64,000 nucleotides of DNA from an uncultured bacterium (GCA_948964545.1 CAREDV010000001.1:62001-126000); one strand, 5' to 3'; shown: positions 34,383 to 43,914, counted from the first letter of the stretch. Numbers and translations are program-made. The notes: generated from the sequence alone by a model not told the origin.

Positions 34383-36056
34383 ATGGAATCTAAGAAACAG
34401 AGTATTTTAACATTATTGAAAAACAGAACAGAAAATTATTCTGATAAAGTTGCTTTGGGTATGAAAACCCAATATGGCTGGAAAGAACTTACATATTCAG
34501 GTGTAGGGCTTTTATCCAGAAAACTTGCATCTTATTTGATAGATGAAATTAAGGTTGAAAAAGGTGAGAAAGTTGCAATTTTGTCAGAATCAAAACCTGA
34601 ATTTGGTGCTTGTGTTTTTGCCTCAATTCTGGCTGGTACAATTACTGTGCCGCTTGATGTTAAATTAACAAAATATGAACTGAAATCGATACTTTCAGAT
34701 TGTCTTCCTTCTGTACTTCTTGTTTCCAGAAAACATATTAATATGGCAAAATTTTTGAAAGAAGAAATTTCTTCGATACATACAATCCTTGTTATGGATG
34801 AACCTTATTATAATATTGAAGAAACAAGTATTTATCAGCTTCCAGATAATTATGATGCAAAATGGAGAGTCAGAAGTTCGAAGTCAACTGCGTTTATTAT
34901 TTATACATCTGGGACAACTGGTATGCCAAAAGGTGTTGAAACAACTTTTACAAATATGCTAACGCAGCTTGACGATTTGAAATTTGCTCTTGACCAGATT
35001 TTGCCGTTTAAAAATATAAATTTACTTTCAATTTTGCCTATGAATCATTTGTTTGAAATGACTGTAGGGTTTTCAACTTTTTTAAATTTCGGATGTTCTT
35101 TATATTATACTTCAAGCTTAAAACCAAAAGATATTTTAAGTATTATGAGAGAAAAACGTATTCAATTTATGGTTGTTGTTCCTGCATTTTTAAAGCTGCT
35201 AAAGACTACTATTGAGTCAGAATTGAATAATGAATCAAAAATTGAGCAGATGAAATTTAATTTAAAGTTTGCTATAGCAAAATTTGTTCCATCATATAGA
35301 ATTAAAAAATTTATGTTTAGAAAAACTCATGATAAATTTGGCGGAAGATTCATGGGGTGTATATCAGGCGGAGCTCCTCTTGATATTTCTGTTGGTGAGT
35401 TTTTCCAGCGAATTGGTATTAGGGTTTTTCAGGGGTATGGTTTATCTGAGGTAAGCCCTGTAGCATCAATAAATGTTAACAGGCATAGTGATATTGCATC
35501 TGTTGGCCAGCCATTGAAAAGTTTTGAGGCAATGGTTGATGATGAAACAGGTGAATTACTTTTAAAAGGACCTTGTGTAATGAAAGGTTATCACAACCAG
35601 CCTGAACTAACCGCAGAAGTTATTGATGAAAATGGATGGTTTCATACAGGCGATATTGCAGAAATAAGAAATGGCGGACATATTTATATTACAGGCAGAA
35701 TTAAAAATATGATAGTTTTATCTGGTGGTAAAAAAGTTTTCCCTGAAGAAGTTGAGGCTGTTTTGGAAAAAAGCCCGCTGTTTTCTGAAGTTTGTGTATT
35801 CGGGCTTTCAAGAACTTTTGGGTCAAAAGATGGTACAGAAGAAATTGCTGCAGTTGTTGTTCCAAAGCAGGAAATTATTGATAAATACAGTGACGAAGAA
35901 CTTGATAAGGTTGTAAGAGCAGAAGTTAAGCAGCTTTCAACACATGTTACATCTTATAAACGTCCTGTAAATATTATTGTATCAAAATCCCCTTTGCCAA
36001 GAACCGCAACAAATAAGGTTAAACGTAAAGACGTTAAGGCATTAGCACAAGTATAA
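34383..36056 (+). CDS. AMP-dependent acyl-CoA synthetase / long-chain fatty acid ligase-like
   Basis: 557 residues of the ANL superfamily. Activates a carboxylate as acyl-AMP. P-loop-like IIYTSGTTGMPKG (about residue 173-185), QGYGLSEVSPV, the hinge/adenylate region GWFHTGDIAEI and the C-terminal catalytic lysine in LPRTATNKVKRK. The overall pattern fits fatty-acyl-CoA or acyl-ACP synthetases used for lipid recycling. Substrate is inferred only from family resemblance. Its stop is followed 14 bases later by a small exported protein gene. Confidence 0.9.
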   Translation: MESKKQSILTLLKNRTENYSDKVALGMKTQYGWKELTYSGVGLLSRKLASYLIDEIKVEKGEKVAILSESKPEFGACVFASILAGTITVPLDVKLTKYELKSILSDCLPSVLLVSRKHINMAKFLKEEISSIHTILVMDEPYYNIEETSIYQLPDNYDAKWRVRSSKSTAFIIYTSGTTGMPKGVETTFTNMLTQLDDLKFALDQILPFKNINLLSILPMNHLFEMTVGFSTFLNFGCSLYYTSSLKPKDILSIMREKRIQFMVVVPAFLKLLKTTIESELNNESKIEQMKFNLKFAIAKFVPSYRIKKFMFRKTHDKFGGRFMGCISGGAPLDISVGEFFQRIGIRVFQGYGLSEVSPVASINVNRHSDIASVGQPLKSFEAMVDDETGELLLKGPCVMKGYHNQPELTAEVIDENGWFHTGDIAEIRNGGHIYITGRIKNMIVLSGGKKVFPEEVEAVLEKSPLFSEVCVFGLSRTFGSKDGTEEIAAVVVPKQEIIDKYSDEELDKVVRAEVKQLSTHVTSYKRPVNIIVSKSPLPRTATNKVKRKDVKALAQV

Positions 36057-36070
36057 AAAAGGAGTTAAGA

Positions 36071-36358
36071 ATGAAAAAGATTACAATTTTGGCATTATTA
36101 ATTACAGTTATGAGTCTGTCAACACCTGTATTTGCAGGCGGAACTGAAGGTCGTCCAGGAAAAGTGTCTGGAAAATCAGTAGGTGCTGCTGCTGTATCAT
36201 TATTGGTATGGCCAGGGTTAGGACAATTAATTCTTGATAATCCAGTTGAAAAAAATGCTACACACGCAATATTAGGTTTGACAGGTGTATTTAGATTTTG
36301 GTCTTGTTATGATGCTTTTGTTGACCGTAAAGGCGGGGTTTGGCATAATAGAATATAA
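36071..36358 (+). CDS. small exported/membrane protein, unknown
   Basis: 95 residues with signal peptide (MKKITILALLITVMSLSTPVFA) and a hydrophobic stretch around residues 37-58 (AAAVSLLVWPGLGQLILDN), then a helix and short basic tail. GLGQL with PGLGQ resembles the small 'TM2-like' turns, but I do not assign a family. AAGGAG precedes the ATG; it is probably cotranscribed with the synthetase and ends at a terminator. Confidence 0.65.
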   Translation: MKKITILALLITVMSLSTPVFAGGTEGRPGKVSGKSVGAAAVSLLVWPGLGQLILDNPVEKNATHAILGLTGVFRFWSCYDAFVDRKGGVWHNRI

Positions 36359-36393
36359 AAAAAAAGACCTCTCATCCGAGAGGTCTTTTTTTT
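36358..36393. terminator. bidirectional intrinsic terminator
   Basis: AAAGACCTCT-catccg-AGAGGTCTTT with A and T runs on both sides, between the small gene and rubrerythrin. Confidence 0.9.
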
Positions 36394-36395
36394 AT

Positions 36396-36935
36396 TTATG
36401 AAAAGTATCTTTTCAATAATCCGTCAAAACCTTTTCCGTGACGAGCTTCATCTTTAGCCATTTCATGAACTGTATCATGAATTGCATCATAACCCAATTC
36501 TTTTGCACGTTTTGCAATAGCTAATTTACCTGCGCAAGCGCCATGTTCAGCTTCTGCTCTTAATTCAAGGTTTTTCTTTGTTGAGTCTGTTACAACTTCG
36601 CCTAATAATTCAGCAAATTTTGCAGCATGTTCAGCTTCTTCAAATGCATATCTTTTATAAGCTTCTGCAACTTCAGGATAACCTTCTCTTTCTGCAACTC
36701 TTGCCATTGCAAGATACATACCTACTTCTGTGCATTCGCCCATAAAGTTTGCTTTCAAACCTTCCATTATTTCTGCATCTTCAACTTTGCCATCTCCTAC
36801 TTTATGTTCGCAAGCATAAGTTTTTACACCGTCTGTAATTTCATTAAATGTTGTTGCTCCGCATAGAGGGCATCTTTCTGGAGCTTTATCAGCTTCTGTT
36901 GACCATCCGCATACTGTACATACAAATTTAGCCAT
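36396..36935 (-). CDS. rubrerythrin
   Basis: 179 residues from the ATG at 36935, which has AGGTGG five bases upstream; the GTG three codons earlier is not used. A rubredoxin-like centre is at the N-terminus ([13 protein letters not shown]) and a four-helix ferritin-like di-iron domain follows ([46 protein letters not shown]). Here the rubredoxin part comes first, the reverse of classical rubrerythrin. The enzyme reduces hydrogen peroxide in anaerobes using electrons from rubredoxin-type donors. It points to an oxidative-stress defence suited to oxygen-sensitive hydrogenases. Confidence 0.93.
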   Translation of the reverse strand: MAKFVCTVCGWSTEADKAPERCPLCGATTFNEITDGVKTYACEHKVGDGKVEDAEIMEGLKANFMGECTEVGMYLAMARVAEREGYPEVAEAYKRYAFEEAEHAAKFAELLGEVVTDSTKKNLELRAEAEHGACAGKLAIAKRAKELGYDAIHDTVHEMAKDEARHGKGFDGLLKRYFS

Positions 36936-36944
36936 TTTTACCAC

Positions 36945-37245
36945 CTTTCTTAATATTTACAATATAATTGTAAAACAATAAAAATGAAATGTAAAGTAAG
37001 AATTATTATCATTTTTGTTTATATTGTGCTTGATTAGCTAAAATTTTCTAATAACTTTTAAAATATCGTCCAAATTTGTATGAACGGACTTTGTCCGCAA
37101 AAAAAGACCTTGCTATTGCAAGGTCAAGGTTGGTTATTTTGGTTATGTTATAGTAATTATGATTGGTTTTGTTTTACACATTTTATAATTATCCTCAAGA
37201 TTTTGTTTTGCTTGTTTTTGTTTAAATGTTTACAAAACTTTATGT
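36945..37245. other. intergenic stretch between rubrerythrin and the YkgJ-like gene
   Basis: About 300 bases without a recognised gene. It holds a minus-strand intrinsic terminator (37099-37125) with no annotated gene in front of it, a 12-codon frame (37143-37181, minus), and the promoter region of the gene at 37258. Otherwise AT-rich and featureless. Confidence 0.6.
37099..37230 (-). ncRNA. candidate small transcript or Ile/Thr-rich leader peptide with terminator
   Basis: On the minus strand GACCTTGC-aata-GCAAGGTC is followed by seven T (37099-37125), a strong terminator. The only thing in front of it is a short unit: GAGGA, then ATG at 37181 and a 12-codon frame ending PIIITIT, then stop at 37143. 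Four of the last seven residues are Ile or Val-type and three are Thr, reminiscent of thr/ilv leader peptides, but no amino acid biosynthesis gene follows. Could equally be an sRNA. Confidence 0.3.
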
Positions 37246-37251
37246 TATGAT
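37246..37251 (+). promoter_or_regulatory. -10 box, leaderless-type start
   Basis: TATGAT, gtaagt, ATG 37258. No Shine-Dalgarno. Confidence 0.5.
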
Positions 37252-37257
37252 GTAAGT

Positions 37258-37671
37258 ATGTTAAACAAATTAAGGAAATTCTTTTTATCAAAAGTTTTAC
37301 GCCGCAAATATTACAGAACAGGTAAATGTAATGCTTGTGGTAAATGCTGTACACATATTTATGTAAAACATTATAAACATGTTATTCAGGATGAAAAGGA
37401 GTTTGAAAAACTTCAATATCTTCATAGATTTTATACTTATTTAAAAGTTATTGGCAAAGATGACATCGGGTTAATATTTGAATGTCAGAATCTTGATTCT
37501 GAAACTCATAAATGCAAAATACATAAAAATCGTCCTGGAATTTGCAGACGTTATCCGCAGGAAGAATTATTTTCTATGGGCGGGGCTTTGTCAGATGATT
37601 GCGGCTATAAAATGGAGCCTATTATTCCGTTTTGCGAGGTTATGGAAAAAGTTTCAAAATCTAAGCAATAG
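37258..37671 (+). CDS. YkgJ-family zinc/iron-chelating cysteine-cluster protein
   Basis: 137 residues with the cysteine pattern of the YkgJ/CxxCxxCC family: CNACGKCC near residues 25-32, and later CQNL, CKIHKNRPGICRRYPQ and CGYK. These proteins bind a metal or [Fe-S] cluster but the role of the family is not established. The basic N-terminal helix may aid binding to nucleic acid or membrane, which is a guess. The stop overlaps the convergent gene's end region. Confidence 0.8.
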   Translation: MLNKLRKFFLSKVLRRKYYRTGKCNACGKCCTHIYVKHYKHVIQDEKEFEKLQYLHRFYTYLKVIGKDDIGLIFECQNLDSETHKCKIHKNRPGICRRYPQEELFSMGGALSDDCGYKMEPIIPFCEVMEKVSKSKQ

Positions 37672-38224
37672 AAGAAGTATTATTTAGTTCTACAATATCA
37701 AAATATTTTTCCAAATAATTTTCGACATTTTCACTTTTTTTAGGCGCAGGTGAGCCAATATTGAGTTGAAGTTCATCAAGTCTTGAATAGATAGTAATAT
37801 TCGGTGCAATAGTTTTTTGTCCTGCAATAATTGAGGTATCAATATCTGTTCTGTCACATAGGATTTCTGCAAGTTTATTTACATCTCTTGTAGTTTTTTC
37901 ATTTCTTATTCCGCCAATAATCCAGGCTGTTAAATTTCTTTTTGCCGTCATTTGAAAATCTTTAATGCAGTCTATAATTTCATCAATTTGATTTTGTGCA
38001 TCGTGGAAAAACTTTCCACCTTTTTCATGTATTAATAAAACTCCTGGATGTAATTTTTCGTTTGGATCATATGTAATGTTTTTACAATTATTTATATTGC
38101 AAATATTACTTTTACATATGTTTAAATTTGTATATTGTTGACGTTTAGAGTTATTTATAAGTTGGTTATATAGAGATTTATCAAAAGTTATATTTGTTCT
38201 GCCTTGAAAGCTTATATTATTCAT
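37661..38224 (-). CDS. hypothetical protein with ISFQGR N-terminus
   Basis: 187 residues from the ATG at 38224, preceded by AAAGGAG; a longer frame opens at 38287 but has no ribosome site. It begins MNNISFQGRTNITFD, a style of N-terminus also suggested by the 527-residue protein's early VFTS segment. The middle has strand-loop patterns (HPGVLLIHEKGGKFFHDAQN, then NLTAWIIGGIRNEKTT), with GG turns that might form a small alpha/beta fold. No family recognised. It shares its end with the YkgJ-like gene (11-base overlap). Confidence 0.55.
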   Translation of the reverse strand: MNNISFQGRTNITFDKSLYNQLINNSKRQQYTNLNICKSNICNINNCKNITYDPNEKLHPGVLLIHEKGGKFFHDAQNQIDEIIDCIKDFQMTAKRNLTAWIIGGIRNEKTTRDVNKLAEILCDRTDIDTSIIAGQKTIAPNITIYSRLDELQLNIGSPAPKKSENVENYLEKYFDIVELNNTSSIA

Positions 38225-38349
38225 GAATTTGACTCCTTTTATTTTTCTTAAAACACATAAAAATTTTTTTTTGCTACTTTCGGGCAATGAAAATTTACAT
38301 ATTGTCGTTTAATCTTATAATGTGGAATAATTTGAAAGGAATTTGATAT

Positions 38350-38667
38350 ATGAAAAGATTTTTTACACTAACCGCATTAATACTATTTTCGCTTCCTGTT
38401 TTTGCCTCCTGTCCGATAGATGGCGGAGCATGCACTGCTTCTAACTGGGATTCGACACCTTTACAGCAGAAGTACCTGCCTAACAGACTTCAAGATTTAC
38501 AAAGAACGGATGCTTTTAAACCTAATTATTTTGACCCTTATCACGATGCGCTTATTAATACTGAAAGTAATTCGACTAAAGGTGCTCCGACTGCAGATTA
38601 CAATTCTAACTGTCAGTTTGGAGTTTGTCTGCCAGGGGTTGAACCTGGAGGTGAAATAATCGAATAG
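38350..38667 (+). CDS. small exported Cys-containing protein
   Basis: 105 residues with a signal peptide (MKRFFTLTALILFSLPVFA). The mature part has CPIDGGAC at its start and CQFGVC near the end, so two disulfides are possible in the periplasm or outside. The centre is Asp/Asn/Pro-rich and probably flexible. Unknown family. GAAAGGA precedes the ATG; its own terminator follows. Confidence 0.65.
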   Translation: MKRFFTLTALILFSLPVFASCPIDGGACTASNWDSTPLQQKYLPNRLQDLQRTDAFKPNYFDPYHDALINTESNSTKGAPTADYNSNCQFGVCLPGVEPGGEIIE

Positions 38668-38673
38668 ATTTTT

Positions 38674-38700
38674 AAGGCGTGCTAAGCACGCCTTTTGTTT
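38674..38700 (+). terminator. intrinsic terminator
   Basis: AAGGCGTGC-taa-GCACGCCTT, then TTGTTT. Confidence 0.85.
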
Positions 38701-38730
38701 TTGTTATAATATATAAAAAAGGAGGGAGTT

Positions 38731-39477
38731 ATGAAAGTTGTATTTAATCGAAATTATCGGGGGGGGGGCACTCATAGTTTAACTCCTGCACGCTTGGCTT
38801 TTACTTTGGCAGAGGTTTTAATTACTCTGGGAATTATTGGTGTAGTTGCTGCTATAACTATGCCTGTTTTAACAAGTAAAATCAGAAATCATGAACTTGA
38901 AGTCAGATTTAAAAGAGCAAATACAATTGTTTCTCAAGCAATTAAATTAATGGAAAATGATATAGACGGGGCTTCTATAAATGAGGTATATTGCAATAGT
39001 AATGCGGATATGAAAAATTTTATTGAAGATTTGTCTAAATATTTTCCTGGCAGTTATGTTGATAAAGAGAGTAACCATGCTTCGGATTTAGGCTACAAAA
39101 ACTCTTATTGGCTTACTCCAAATGGCAAAGCAGGTAGTCCAAGTTATGACGATTTTGGCGGAATGCGTACCAATGAACTAATTATTTATTCAAGCGGATG
39201 TGCTAATTTTGCTCAAAGAAAAATGGGTTTTGTAGTAGATTCAAATGGTTTGGCAAAACCTAACAGGATGGGCTATGATGCATTTGTTTATATTATTAAT
39301 GATAACAATTCATTAAATACCGTACACGGATATTTTAATTATCCCGAAGATAACGCAAAAAAAAACTGTGACTTTAGTGCTGAGAGTACATCGCTTGGGT
39401 CTTCATGTATTAATTTTGCGTTAAAAGATGTTTTTCCTAATGATGATACTAAATCGTATTGGAAAAGTTTGCCGTAA
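38731..39477 (+). CDS. pilin-like (pseudopilin) protein, phase ON at a G10 tract
   Basis: 248 residues. ATG with GGAGGGAG upstream; codons 10-13 are read through ten G as Arg-Gly-Gly-Gly, then a hinge and the prepilin signal L-A|FTLAEVLITLG with Glu at +5 and a hydrophobic helix. The mature part carries D-x-NG-x3-PN-x2-G-x-D but lacks the C-terminal NMDYL segment of its relatives. The first 130 bases are almost identical to those of the gene at 46003, which diverges after the helix. The product is likely a minor pilin of a type IV pilus or type II secretion system. The pilus machine itself is not in the window. Confidence 0.85.
   Translation: MKVVFNRNYRGGGTHSLTPARLAFTLAEVLITLGIIGVVAAITMPVLTSKIRNHELEVRFKRANTIVSQAIKLMENDIDGASINEVYCNSNADMKNFIEDLSKYFPGSYVDKESNHASDLGYKNSYWLTPNGKAGSPSYDDFGGMRTNELIIYSSGCANFAQRKMGFVVDSNGLAKPNRMGYDAFVYIINDNNSLNTVHGYFNYPEDNAKKNCDFSAESTSLGSSCINFALKDVFPNDDTKSYWKSLP
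38759..38768 (+). repeat. G10 tract in pilin leader (in frame)
   Basis: Ten G in codons 10-13; the body is in frame as read. Same position as in the gene at 46003. Confidence 0.9.
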
Positions 39478-39650
39478 ATATTCTTCTCTGCTCAGGTGTC
39501 TTGCTCGTTCGCGTTTAACGGTAATTCTACGTTTTGTTTCAGCTAACTCGCGCAATTATTAATTTTTTGTTTATTTTTTCGGTTTTTTGAAAAATCAATG
39601 TTATAAATAAATAGTGATGAAAAAATAATCATGTAAAGGAGATAAAGATT

Positions 39651-41483
39651 ATGGCAAAAACAATTGGTATTGACTTGGGTACAACTAACTCCGTTGTAGC
39701 AGTCATGGAAGGCGGTAAGCCTACAGTTATTGCTAACGCAGAAGGTTCTCGTACAACCCCTTCTATCGTCGGCTTTTCAAAAACAGGTGAAAAATTAGTA
39801 GGTCAGCTTGCAAAACGTCAGGCTATCCTTAACCCTGATAAAACTATCGCGTCTATTAAAAGACACATGGGCGAAGATTACAAAAAAAATATTGACGGAA
39901 AAGATTATACTCCGCAAGAAATCTCAGCTATGATTTTGAGAAAACTTGCAGATGATGCCAGCTCATATTTGGGTGAAAAAGTAACTTCTGCTGTAATCAC
40001 AGTTCCAGCTTACTTTAACGATGCTCAAAGACAGGCAACTAAAGATGCAGGTAAAATCGCAGGTTTGGATGTTTTACGTATCGTAAACGAACCTACTGCT
40101 GCTGCTTTGGCTTACGGTCTTGAAAAAGAAAAATCAGAAAAAGTGCTTGTATTCGACTTAGGCGGCGGTACTTTCGACGTTTCAATCCTTGAAATCGGCG
40201 ACGGTGTTCATGAAGTTCTTTCAACATCAGGCGACACTCACTTAGGCGGTGACGATTTTGACCAAAAAGTTATGGATTGGATTTGTGAAGAATTCCAAAA
40301 ACAAGAAGGTATTGACCTTAAAGGTGATAAACAAGCTATGCAGCGTGTTAAAGAAGCTGCTGAAAAAGCTAAATGCGAATTGTCATCAGTTATGGAAACA
40401 AATATTAACCTTCCGTTCATTACAGCTGATGCAAACGGTCCAAAACACTTAGATTTGAATTTGACAAGAGCTAAATTTGAAGATTTGTCACGTGACCTTT
40501 TAAACAGATGTAAAGTTCCAGTTGAAAATGCATTGAAAGATGCAGGTGTTTCAAAATCTGATATTGATGAAGTAGTATTAGTCGGCGGTTCAACTCGTAT
40601 TCCTGCTGTACAACAGCTTGTTAAAGAATACACAGGTAAAGAACCTAACCAATCAGTTAACCCTGACGAAGTTGTTGCAGTTGGTGCAGCAGTTCAAGCA
40701 GGTGTTTTAGCAGGTGAAGTTAAAGATATCGTTCTTTTAGACGTAACTCCTTTAACATTGGGTATCGAAACATTAGGCGGTGTTATGACTCCGTTAGTTC
40801 CAAGAAACACTACAATTCCTGTTTCTAAATCACAAGTGTTCTCAACTGCTGAAAATAACCAAACTGCAGTAGATATTCACGTTCTTCAAGGTGAAAGACC
40901 AATGGCGTCTGATAATAAATCTTTAGGTATGTTCAGACTTGACGGTATTCCGCCAGCAATGAGAGGTTTGCCTCAAATCGAAGTTACATTTGATATCGAC
41001 GCAAACGGTATTGTTAACGTTTCAGCTAAAGATAAAGCTACAAACAAAGAACAAAAAATTACAATTACAAATTCTTCTAACTTGAGTGATGCTGATATTG
41101 ACAAAATGGTTAAAGAAGCAGAAGCTAACGCTCAAGAAGACAAAAAGAAAAAAGAAGAAGCTGAAATTAAAAACAATGCAACAAGCTTGATTGGTTCTGC
41201 TGAAAGAATCGTAAAAGATTTTGAAGGTAAAATTGATTCTGCTGATAAAGCAAAATTAGATGAACAAAAAGCTTCACTTCAAAAAGCATTGGATGAAAAC
41301 AAATCAACTGAAGAATTGAAAAAATTGTCAGATGAATTACAACAAACAATGTTTGCGATTTCGCAAAAAGCTTATGAAGCTGTTCAAAAAGAAGAACAAG
41401 CAACAGCATCAAGCGAAAATGCATCATCAACAGAAGACAAAAAAGATGATGATGTAATCGATGCAGAATATACAAAAGAATAA
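39651..41483 (+). CDS. dnaK: chaperone DnaK (Hsp70)
   Basis: 610 residues. ATPase domain starts [20 protein letters not shown], with phosphate loops [15 protein letters not shown] and [14 protein letters not shown]; substrate domain and a C-terminal lid end in an acidic tail [12 protein letters not shown]. An AAGGAG ribosome site precedes the ATG. No CIRCE operator is present in the 170 bases before it, and grpE and dnaJ are not adjacent. Confidence 0.97.
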   Translation: MAKTIGIDLGTTNSVVAVMEGGKPTVIANAEGSRTTPSIVGFSKTGEKLVGQLAKRQAILNPDKTIASIKRHMGEDYKKNIDGKDYTPQEISAMILRKLADDASSYLGEKVTSAVITVPAYFNDAQRQATKDAGKIAGLDVLRIVNEPTAAALAYGLEKEKSEKVLVFDLGGGTFDVSILEIGDGVHEVLSTSGDTHLGGDDFDQKVMDWICEEFQKQEGIDLKGDKQAMQRVKEAAEKAKCELSSVMETNINLPFITADANGPKHLDLNLTRAKFEDLSRDLLNRCKVPVENALKDAGVSKSDIDEVVLVGGSTRIPAVQQLVKEYTGKEPNQSVNPDEVVAVGAAVQAGVLAGEVKDIVLLDVTPLTLGIETLGGVMTPLVPRNTTIPVSKSQVFSTAENNQTAVDIHVLQGERPMASDNKSLGMFRLDGIPPAMRGLPQIEVTFDIDANGIVNVSAKDKATNKEQKITITNSSNLSDADIDKMVKEAEANAQEDKKKKEEAEIKNNATSLIGSAERIVKDFEGKIDSADKAKLDEQKASLQKALDENKSTEELKKLSDELQQTMFAISQKAYEAVQKEEQATASSENASSTEDKKDDDVIDAEYTKE

Positions 41484-41502
41484 TGTTAAATAATCTAAAT
41501 AG

Positions 41503-41531
41503 AAAGCGGAGTAAAATTACTCCGCTTTTTT
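41503..41531. terminator. bidirectional intrinsic terminator
   Basis: AAAGCGGAGTAA-aa-TTACTCCGCTTTTTT, between dnaK and the convergent small gene. Confidence 0.9.
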
Positions 41532-41532
41532 A

Positions 41533-41790
41533 TTATTCGAAAATACTTGTATTTCTTGCTATATCACTGTTAATATTATCCAGTTCTTTTTGCAATTCGT
41601 TTGCTTTTTCCATGTCGCCGTTAGCTTTTGCAAGAGCAATCATTTTTGTTTTTATTCTTTTTGCGTTTTGTAAATCTTCTAAAGATTGAGCTTGTTCTTT
41701 AATCTGGCTGTTCAATGTTTTCATTTGAGACTGATAGTCAGAACTTTTTGATGTTCCCTGCGAACTGCCAGTTTTTTCAATGCCTGTCAT
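41533..41790 (-). CDS. small coiled-coil protein, unknown
   Basis: 85 residues from the ATG at 41790, which has AAAGGAG; the frame extends further but without a ribosome site. After a Ser/Thr-rich start it becomes a long charged helix (QMKTLNSQIKEQAQSLEDLQ, then ANELQKELDNINSDIARN) with heptad-like leucines. Probably a homodimeric coiled coil. No family named. Confidence 0.6.
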   Translation of the reverse strand: MTGIEKTGSSQGTSKSSDYQSQMKTLNSQIKEQAQSLEDLQNAKRIKTKMIALAKANGDMEKANELQKELDNINSDIARNTSIFE

Positions 41791-41896
41791 AAATTTCTCC
41801 TTTACATAGTTAAAGTACTCCATAAGCCATGTTTAAATGGTATATAAATAATTATAAATGGTCGATAGAATTTTGTCAATATGTCATTATATTGTT

Positions 41897-42124
41897 ATGG
41901 ATAAAGATAAAATTCTCATTGAATTTGGGAAAAATTTAAGAGCCGAGCGCAATCGTGCAGGTTACTCGCAAGACGGACTTGCCGATGCAATAGGAATTTG
42001 TGCAGGAAAACACATCGGAACGATTGAGCGCGGAGAAACAAATCCGACCTTAACAACTGTAATAGCGATAATGAAAACGTTAGAAATTGATTTTGATAAG
42101 TTATATGATATAGGCGGGAATTAA
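41897..42124 (+). CDS. XRE-family HTH regulator, small
   Basis: 75 residues with one Cro/CI helix-turn-helix (FGKNLRAERNRAGYSQDGLA, then IGTIERGETNP) and little else. The start is placed at the ATG 41897 because upstream codons overlap the promoter-like TATATT and lack a ribosome site. A 24-base perfect palindrome follows the stop. Target unknown. Confidence 0.75.
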   Translation: MDKDKILIEFGKNLRAERNRAGYSQDGLADAIGICAGKHIGTIERGETNPTLTTVIAIMKTLEIDFDKLYDIGGN

Positions 42125-42134
42125 TTCCCGCCTA
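42111..42134. terminator. perfect palindromic terminator
   Basis: A 24-base perfect palindrome (TAGGCGGGAATT centre) with an AT-rich tail; serves the HTH gene and the convergent gatA. Confidence 0.8.
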
Positions 42135-42138
42135 TTTA

Positions 42139-43602
42139 TTATATATTTGCTAATTGTAAATAATAATCGTTTGCTCGTTCGAATTTGTGAGCTGCATTAA
42201 ATAATCTGCTTTCCTGCAATTGAGGAGCAAGGATTTGTAAGCCTATCGGCATTCCGTCTTTATCAAATCCTGCTGGAACGCTCATACCTGGAATTCCTGC
42301 AAGGTTTGCTGAAATTGTTGCGATATCTGTCAAATACATTGCAAGAGGGTCTGATGATTTTGCACCGAGTTCAAACGCTGTGTTCGGACAAGTTGGTGAA
42401 ATTAAGATATCAACTTTTTTGAATGCTTCTATAAAGTCTTGAGTAACTAAAGCTCTCATCTGTTGCGCTTTTTTGTAATATGCATCATAATAACCTGATG
42501 ATAAAGCGTAAGTGCCAAGCATTATACGGCGTTTAACTTCAGGTCCGAAGCCTTCTGCTCTTGTTTTTGTGTACATTTCCATTAATGTTTTGGCATCAGC
42601 TGTTCTGTAGCCATATTTAACACCGTCAAAACGTGCCAAGTTTGATGAACATTCTGCTGTTGCTAAGATATAGTAAATTCCGATTGAGTGTTTCAGGTTT
42701 GGTAATGAAATTTCAACGATTTCAGCGCCGAGTTTTTTGTAATCTTCAATCGCTCTTTCCATAGCTTTTGCAACATCTTCTGACAAACCTTCTGTCATAA
42801 GTTCTTTAATAACGCCGACTTTCATACCTTTGATGTCGTTATTTAAGTTTGCTGAATAGTGTTCAACAGGCAAGTCTAAAGATGTAGAATCTTTTGGGTC
42901 ATGTCCTGAAATAACTTCAAGAAGATTTGCTGCATCTTCAACTGTTCTTGCAAACGGGCCGATTTGGTCTAAAGATGATGCGAATGCAATCAAACCGTAT
43001 CTTGACACTCTGCCGTAAGTCGGTTTCATACCAACAATACCACAGAAAGATGCAGGTAAGCGAATTGAACCGCCTGTGTCAGAACCTAATGCTAATGTTG
43101 CTTCGCAAGATGATACAGAAGCAGCAGATCCGCCTGACGAACCGCCCGGAACTTTTTTCAAATCCCAAGGGTTATGAACTTTTTTAAACGCTGAGTTTTC
43201 GTTTGAAGAACCCATTGCAAATTCATCAAGGTTTGCTTTGCCGACAATCGGTACTAAGTTATTCAAAAGTTTTTCTGTAACTGTAGCGTTGAAAGGCGAC
43301 ACAAAGTTTTCCAAAATTTTTGAAGATGCTGTCGTTTTAGAACCTACTAAATTCATGTTATCTTTAAGTGCTAGAGGAACGCCTGCAAGAAGCGGTAATT
43401 CTTCATTGCGCGCGATTTTTTCATCAACTTTTTTAGCTGTTTCAAGCGCAATTTCTTTAGTTAAAGAGTTGAAAGCACCTAATTTTTCGTCTAACTCTGC
43501 AATTCTTTCAAAAGCTGCATTTGTTAATTCTACAGCTGAAATTTCTTTATTTTTTAAAGCTTTGCTTTGCTCTGTCGCTGATTTTCTTAAAAGCTCGTTC
43601 AT
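42139..43602 (-). CDS. gatA: aspartyl/glutamyl-tRNA amidotransferase subunit A
   Basis: 487 residues. Amidase subunit of GatCAB that converts Glu-tRNA(Gln) or Asp-tRNA(Asn). The amidase signature GGSSGGSAASVSS with the catalytic serines, LALKDNM with the catalytic Lys, and GSDTGGSIRLPAS are all present. gatB and gatC are not nearby. A ribosome site (AAGGAGAT) precedes the ATG. Confidence 0.95.
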   Translation of the reverse strand: MNELLRKSATEQSKALKNKEISAVELTNAAFERIAELDEKLGAFNSLTKEIALETAKKVDEKIARNEELPLLAGVPLALKDNMNLVGSKTTASSKILENFVSPFNATVTEKLLNNLVPIVGKANLDEFAMGSSNENSAFKKVHNPWDLKKVPGGSSGGSAASVSSCEATLALGSDTGGSIRLPASFCGIVGMKPTYGRVSRYGLIAFASSLDQIGPFARTVEDAANLLEVISGHDPKDSTSLDLPVEHYSANLNNDIKGMKVGVIKELMTEGLSEDVAKAMERAIEDYKKLGAEIVEISLPNLKHSIGIYYILATAECSSNLARFDGVKYGYRTADAKTLMEMYTKTRAEGFGPEVKRRIMLGTYALSSGYYDAYYKKAQQMRALVTQDFIEAFKKVDILISPTCPNTAFELGAKSSDPLAMYLTDIATISANLAGIPGMSVPAGFDKDGMPIGLQILAPQLQESRLFNAAHKFERANDYYLQLANI

Positions 43603-43669
43603 AATATCTCCTTAAAGCTAATTCTATAATTTGATTTTATGACAAAAATAACAGTTTCGCAAGTTATTG

Positions 43670-43903
43670 TTAATTCAATGTTCCAACTTCTTCTTCAATT
43701 TCGTTGTACAAAGTTTTAGTTTTAAGGAAATATTCTTGTATCATAAGCCCCAAACTATGAATTTCATATGTATTTTCTGAGTAAATTTCGCCTTCCACGC
43801 AATATAATAATAAATTTAAACCTGCTCTTAATGTAAAAAGTCTGCACCCAATCATATCCATTTTATCGGCTATAGCTTTGTCCAGTTTACAATAATCTTT
43901 CAT
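43670..43903 (-). CDS. 77-residue helical protein of a divergent regulator module
   Basis: No signal peptide. Two amphipathic stretches (KAIADKMDMIGCRLFTLRAGLN and GLMIQEYFLKTKTLYNEIEE, shown in part) suggest a helical hairpin. Divergent from the AbrB-type gene at 43996, with a 34-base perfect palindrome between them. Its size and position resemble the protein at 53525. Function unknown; a small toxin, effector or partner of the regulator is possible. Confidence 0.6.
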   Translation of the reverse strand: MKDYCKLDKAIADKMDMIGCRLFTLRAGLNLLLYCVEGEIYSENTYEIHSLGLMIQEYFLKTKTLYNEIEEEVGTLN

Positions 43904-43914
43904 GCTGCCCTCTT

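Noticed and set aside
37157..37354. 65-codon minus-strand frame over the start of the YkgJ-like gene
   Set aside because: It overlaps the promoter and start of the YkgJ-like gene and has biased, low-complexity composition without a ribosome site.
39478..39650. CIRCE operator upstream of dnaK
   Set aside because: No TTAGCACTC-N9-GAGTGCTAA or close variant in the region.
40238..40633. Open frame antisense to dnaK
   Set aside because: Long antisense frame is a by-product of codon bias in dnaK; no ribosome site or promoter.
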